DNA of 30,868 nt from a virus: the IMG/VR virus record IMGVR_UViG_3300035670_000925, positions 1-30,868 of that record; one strand, 5' to 3'. The notes below the pieces were generated by a model, which saw only the letters and a program-made list of their open reading frames with translations, had not been told where the DNA came from and searched no databases. Shown here in pieces: positions 28,486-30,868 of the stretch (position 1 is the stretch's first letter; each line of letters opens with the position of its first letter). Both the position numbers and the translations under genes were made by a program.

Positions 28486-29894
28486 CCGAAATCCACCCAC
28501 AACTCAGGCTCAACCGTCGACCTCACATCCAACGCCAACGTCAAAGCAATCAACGGAGAAACATCACACTCCGCATCCTTACGAGCCCACACCCACGAAT
28601 CACCCGTCGACCTGCGTCGAGCACCCGCCGCCGCCTCATCCAACGCCACATGACGTCGAACCCGAACCTTCTGATCCATCAACCGATCAAAAAACGACCC
28701 GCACGCATACGACACCTCACGAGTCGCATACCGCTCCACCCGCACACCCCGACTAACGAGCTCATCCGCAAGCGACCCCGCCGGAGAATACGCATCCAAC
28801 CGCACCGAAGCCCCCCACTTCGACGACAACTCCACCACCCGATCAACAACCCAGCCGACACCAGACCGAAACTCCACCAACTCCCCACGACCCTCCGCAT
28901 CAGCCACCGCCACCGCCGCCGCCGACCGCTCAGGATTCACATCCAACGCAAACACCAAACGACCCTCAGGCGCCACATCCTCCCCACACACCTCACCCCA
29001 TACCTGAACAGGAATCACACGCTCATCAGAAATCGTTTTCTGATTCAACATCGAACGCCGAAAATCACCCTCCGACATCGTCCGACGAGCGTGCTCCACC
29101 GTCCCCAACGTGATCGTATGCCCCAACGCCGGCATACAAGAACGCCAAGTCTCAGGATCATCGATATCGGCGTCGGCCTCGGCGCTCCACTCGAAATAAG
29201 CGATCCCACTTGCCAACCCCTCGACGACGGCGCTCCTCCCGGTCTCCACCTTTCGGTTTAGATATGTTGACCCCTCCGTCCCCATCGTTGACACAACGAA
29301 CAATTGGGCATCCGGCCGAGTGGACATCGCCGGCAAAAGAGCCTGCTCACGGCGGTCATCCGCATCGGCGAAAACCTCATCAAGAATCGGCAAATCCAAG
29401 GTCCGACCGTGACCCGCCGACTCCGACGAAGCCAACACATCAATCCTCGACCCATTCCGAAAAACAATCGCCTCATTCCCCTGCGCCTTCTGCACCTTCT
29501 CAACCGCAGCCGACAAAGGCGACCCCAACAAAATCGGCGCCTGATCATCAATCAACTTCCGACGAGCATCAAACCCCGTCTGCGCCGTATACGCAATCCT
29601 CTGCGGTCGACCCCACATCAACGCACGATGCAACTCATACGCCAACACCATCGTCGTCTTCCCCGACTGGCGAGGAACCGTCACCACAACCTCACGATAA
29701 GCAGGCAAACCAGACTCAGAATCAACCTCCGACGCCACATCAGCCACCAACTGCTGCCACGGCATCAACGGCTGACCCAACTGCTTCGCAATCGCCGCCA
29801 CCTCACGACCCCGAGTCGCCCGCTCAGGACGACGAGGAGTTGCGAACCTCGGCAGACAATGAAGCAAGGAGTTCTTGGAAATCGTCTTGGTCAT
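28482..29894 (-). CDS. Terminase large subunit
   Basis: The 470-aa ATPase/nuclease has VPRQSGKTT (Walker A, 73-81), LDLPILDE (Walker B, 166-173) and FVVSTMG (coupling motif). The nuclease domain has FALDVNPERSAAAVA with its first Asp, RLDAYSPAGSLADEL and an acidic C-terminal segment with D in CDVSPL. It packages DNA into the prohead and cuts concatemers. ATG 29894 is preceded by GAGAG and the ACCGCCC-ATG leader; this start overlaps the small subunit by 71 nt, and a TTG at 29867 would reduce that. It is followed by an ATGA overlap. Confidence 0.9.
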   Translation of the reverse strand: MTKTISKNSLLHCLPRFATPRRPERATRGREVAAIAKQLGQPLMPWQQLVADVASEVDSESGLPAYREVVVTVPRQSGKTTMVLAYELHRALMWGRPQRIAYTAQTGFDARRKLIDDQAPILLGSPLSAAVEKVQKAQGNEAIVFRNGSRIDVLASSESAGHGRTLDLPILDEVFADADDRREQALLPAMSTRPDAQLFVVSTMGTEGSTYLNRKVETGRSAVVEGLASGIAYFEWSAEADADIDDPETWRSCMPALGHTITLGTVEHARRTMSEGDFRRSMLNQKTISDERVIPVQVWGEVCGEDVAPEGRLVFALDVNPERSAAAVAVADAEGRGELVEFRSGVGWVVDRVVELSSKWGASVRLDAYSPAGSLADELVSRGVRVERYATREVSYACGSFFDRLMDQKVRVRRHVALDEAAAGARRRSTGDSWVWARKDAECDVSPLIALTLALDVRSTVEPELWVDFG

Positions 29895-30126
29895 GGGCGG
29901 TGTTCTCTCTGATCGAAGATTCAGCAGCACGATACTCACGCCACAAAGAAGCGTTCGTCGGCTCCATATCAACAGCATCAGCCAACGTCTGCAACATCGT
30001 CACCCTCGCAGCGTCAATGTTCTCCAGCAGGCCGGCCGAACGCATGGCCTCGAGCATCTCCTCAACGGCAGTGCGGTTCCGGCCATAAACCGGCTTCGCC
30101 GGCGCAGGCTTCTTTTTAGCGGCCAT
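29824..30126 (-). CDS. Terminase small subunit candidate, 100 aa
   Basis: ATG 30126 overlaps the previous stop (TGATG). The N-terminus is Lys/Pro-rich, followed by helices NRTAVEEMLEAMRSAGLL, ARVTMLQTLADAVD and ASLWREYRAAESSIRE. Position just before the large subunit and the all-helical composition fit actinophage small terminases, which bind DNA as rings and start packaging. No clear HTH is seen, so I rely on context and pattern. Confidence 0.65.
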   Translation of the reverse strand: MAAKKKPAPAKPVYGRNRTAVEEMLEAMRSAGLLENIDAARVTMLQTLADAVDMEPTNASLWREYRAAESSIRENTAHDQDDFQELLASLSAEVRNSSSS

Positions 30127-30868
30127 CAAACACCACACATCCCGGTGCACTCAAACTCAAAATCCGAAAAAAGCGACGGCGGCTCCTCAGTAATCGCCTG
30201 ATCCAACGGCTGCAACGAAGAATGCAAAAACACTTCACCCCGATTGCGCCACTTATCCCGAACCTGCCGATCCACCTCAACAGCATCAGCAAAAACCTCA
30301 GGCATCCGAGTCTTCATCTCCCGCCACGAAGCCATTGACCGAAACGGACAACCAACACAACTAGACCTCGGCGGCTGACCAAACCCACGATCCACCAACC
30401 AGGCGTCACAATCCGACCTGGACATCCCGACCTCACACAACGGATACCGCCAAGCGGTCCGGGTCGGCGCATCGCCCCGAATGCGGCCAGTCTCATCGGT
30501 CGAAATTCCGAGCCACACCTCAAGAAACAGATCAGCCCGCAAAACGCCTCGCTCACCGGCACCCATCATCCGACGGGCTTCACGCATCACAGGCTTCATT
30601 TTCAACTGCCGAGAACACTGATGCTGCAACTGACCTCGCTTGCCATCCGGCCGGCGCACGAACAACGGCGCCATAATCCGCTTGCCATCTTCCTGAATCA
30701 AATCAGATCGGATGTCGGCCGGCTTCACGACCCGCAGCTCGAGCCCGGCCCGGTCGGCCTCCGGCATCAACACACCATTCAGCCATTCGTAGGTTGCTGG
30801 AAGCTCCCAACCGAGGTCAACGAAGATCGCAACGTCGGGTCGCTCGATTTCGTCACGACACGCCATGA
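30126..30868 (-). CDS. PAPS-reductase-like / adenine nucleotide alpha-hydrolase protein, N-terminus cut by window edge
   Basis: The frame is open from the right edge to the stop; the first in-frame ATG (30866) lies inside the expected domain, so the protein probably begins outside. PDVAIFVDLGWELPATYEWL follows the usual first strand, and QCSRQLKMKPVMREARRMMG and SCVGCPFRSMASWREMK match the phage PAPS-reductase-like family. The missing part would hold the nucleotide-binding SGGxxS loop. Members split ATP or PAPS bonds; in phages the reaction is mostly unknown, possibly sulfur or DNA/RNA modification. It overlaps the terminase small subunit start. Confidence 0.8.
   Translation of the reverse strand, partial: MACRDEIERPDVAIFVDLGWELPATYEWLNGVLMPEADRAGLELRVVKPADIRSDLIQEDGKRIMAPLFVRRPDGKRGQLQHQCSRQLKMKPVMREARRMMGAGERGVLRADLFLEVWLGISTDETGRIRGDAPTRTAWRYPLCEVGMSRSDCDAWLVDRGFGQPPRSSCVGCPFRSMASWREMKTRMPEVFADAVEVDRQVRDKWRNRGEVFLHSSLQPLDQAITEEPPSLFSDFEFECTGMCGV

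Noticed and set aside
1-30868. Circular genome joining both ends
   Set aside because: Joining the ends would fuse the primase in frame to the PAPS-reductase-like protein lacking its nucleotide-binding start, which is improbable; no terminal overlap was seen.

Overview
The window looks like most of a tailed-phage genome (siphovirus-type, HK97-like head). Every gene I can support reads leftward on the minus strand. A WhiB-family regulator, a probable leaderless promoter with a TANNNT -10 box, and codons often ending in C or G point to an actinobacterial host. Several tail/appendage proteins (24121-25716, 11272-11580) resemble families I know mainly from aquatic phages, so an aquatic actinobacterium is my best guess; this is inference. 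No integrase, repressor gene or canonical tRNA is visible. Both ends cut genes: the left end truncates the C-terminus of a primase/helicase and the right end truncates the N-terminus of a PAPS-reductase-like protein.

Region 30868-8445 is the virion and lysis module, read right to left. It holds the PAPS-reductase-like protein, small and large terminase, a polytopic membrane protein and a tiny membrane protein. Next comes an appendage island: an Ig-like/BppU-like protein, a 482-aa collagen-like fibre, a 109-aa virion protein, a glycine-rich fibre, a 122-aa protein and a GT2 glycosyltransferase. Then follow portal, an S78 protease with a long N-terminal extension, major capsid protein, a small protein, a two-domain glycosyltransferase, head-tail adaptor, tail terminator candidate, a small protein and major tail protein. 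The tail assembly chaperones come next, joined by a -1 frameshift on CCCTTTA. They are followed by an HK97-gp10-like protein, tape measure, minor tail proteins, an M15 endolysin, two small holin-like membrane proteins, an HTH-like protein, a metallophosphoesterase and two small proteins.

The 146-bp gap at 8299-8444 separates the modules. It carries several hairpins, one a strong GC-rich stem, then a promoter (TTGACA, 17 bp, TAAGGT) with an imperfect palindrome over the -35 and spacer. The ATG lies at the predicted +1.

Region 8298-1 is the regulatory and replication module. It begins with a run of overlapping small genes (several Cys-rich, several single-TM) and a secreted lysozyme-like protein. 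These are followed by a RecB/Cas4-like exonuclease, an SSB-like protein with an acidic tail, a tRNA-like element whose CCA end overlaps a start codon, more micro-genes, a methyltransferase, the WhiB fusion and a Holliday-junction-resolvase-like nuclease. The prim-pol/helicase comes last. Its 3' part holds inverted 9-bp iterons around a G-quadruplex motif, a candidate replication origin.

Most genes touch or overlap (ATGA, TGATG, GTGA, TAATG), indicating long translationally coupled operons. Nine genes of 33-66 codons were found by direct reading because they continue these overlap chains or have a good Shine-Dalgarno sequence.
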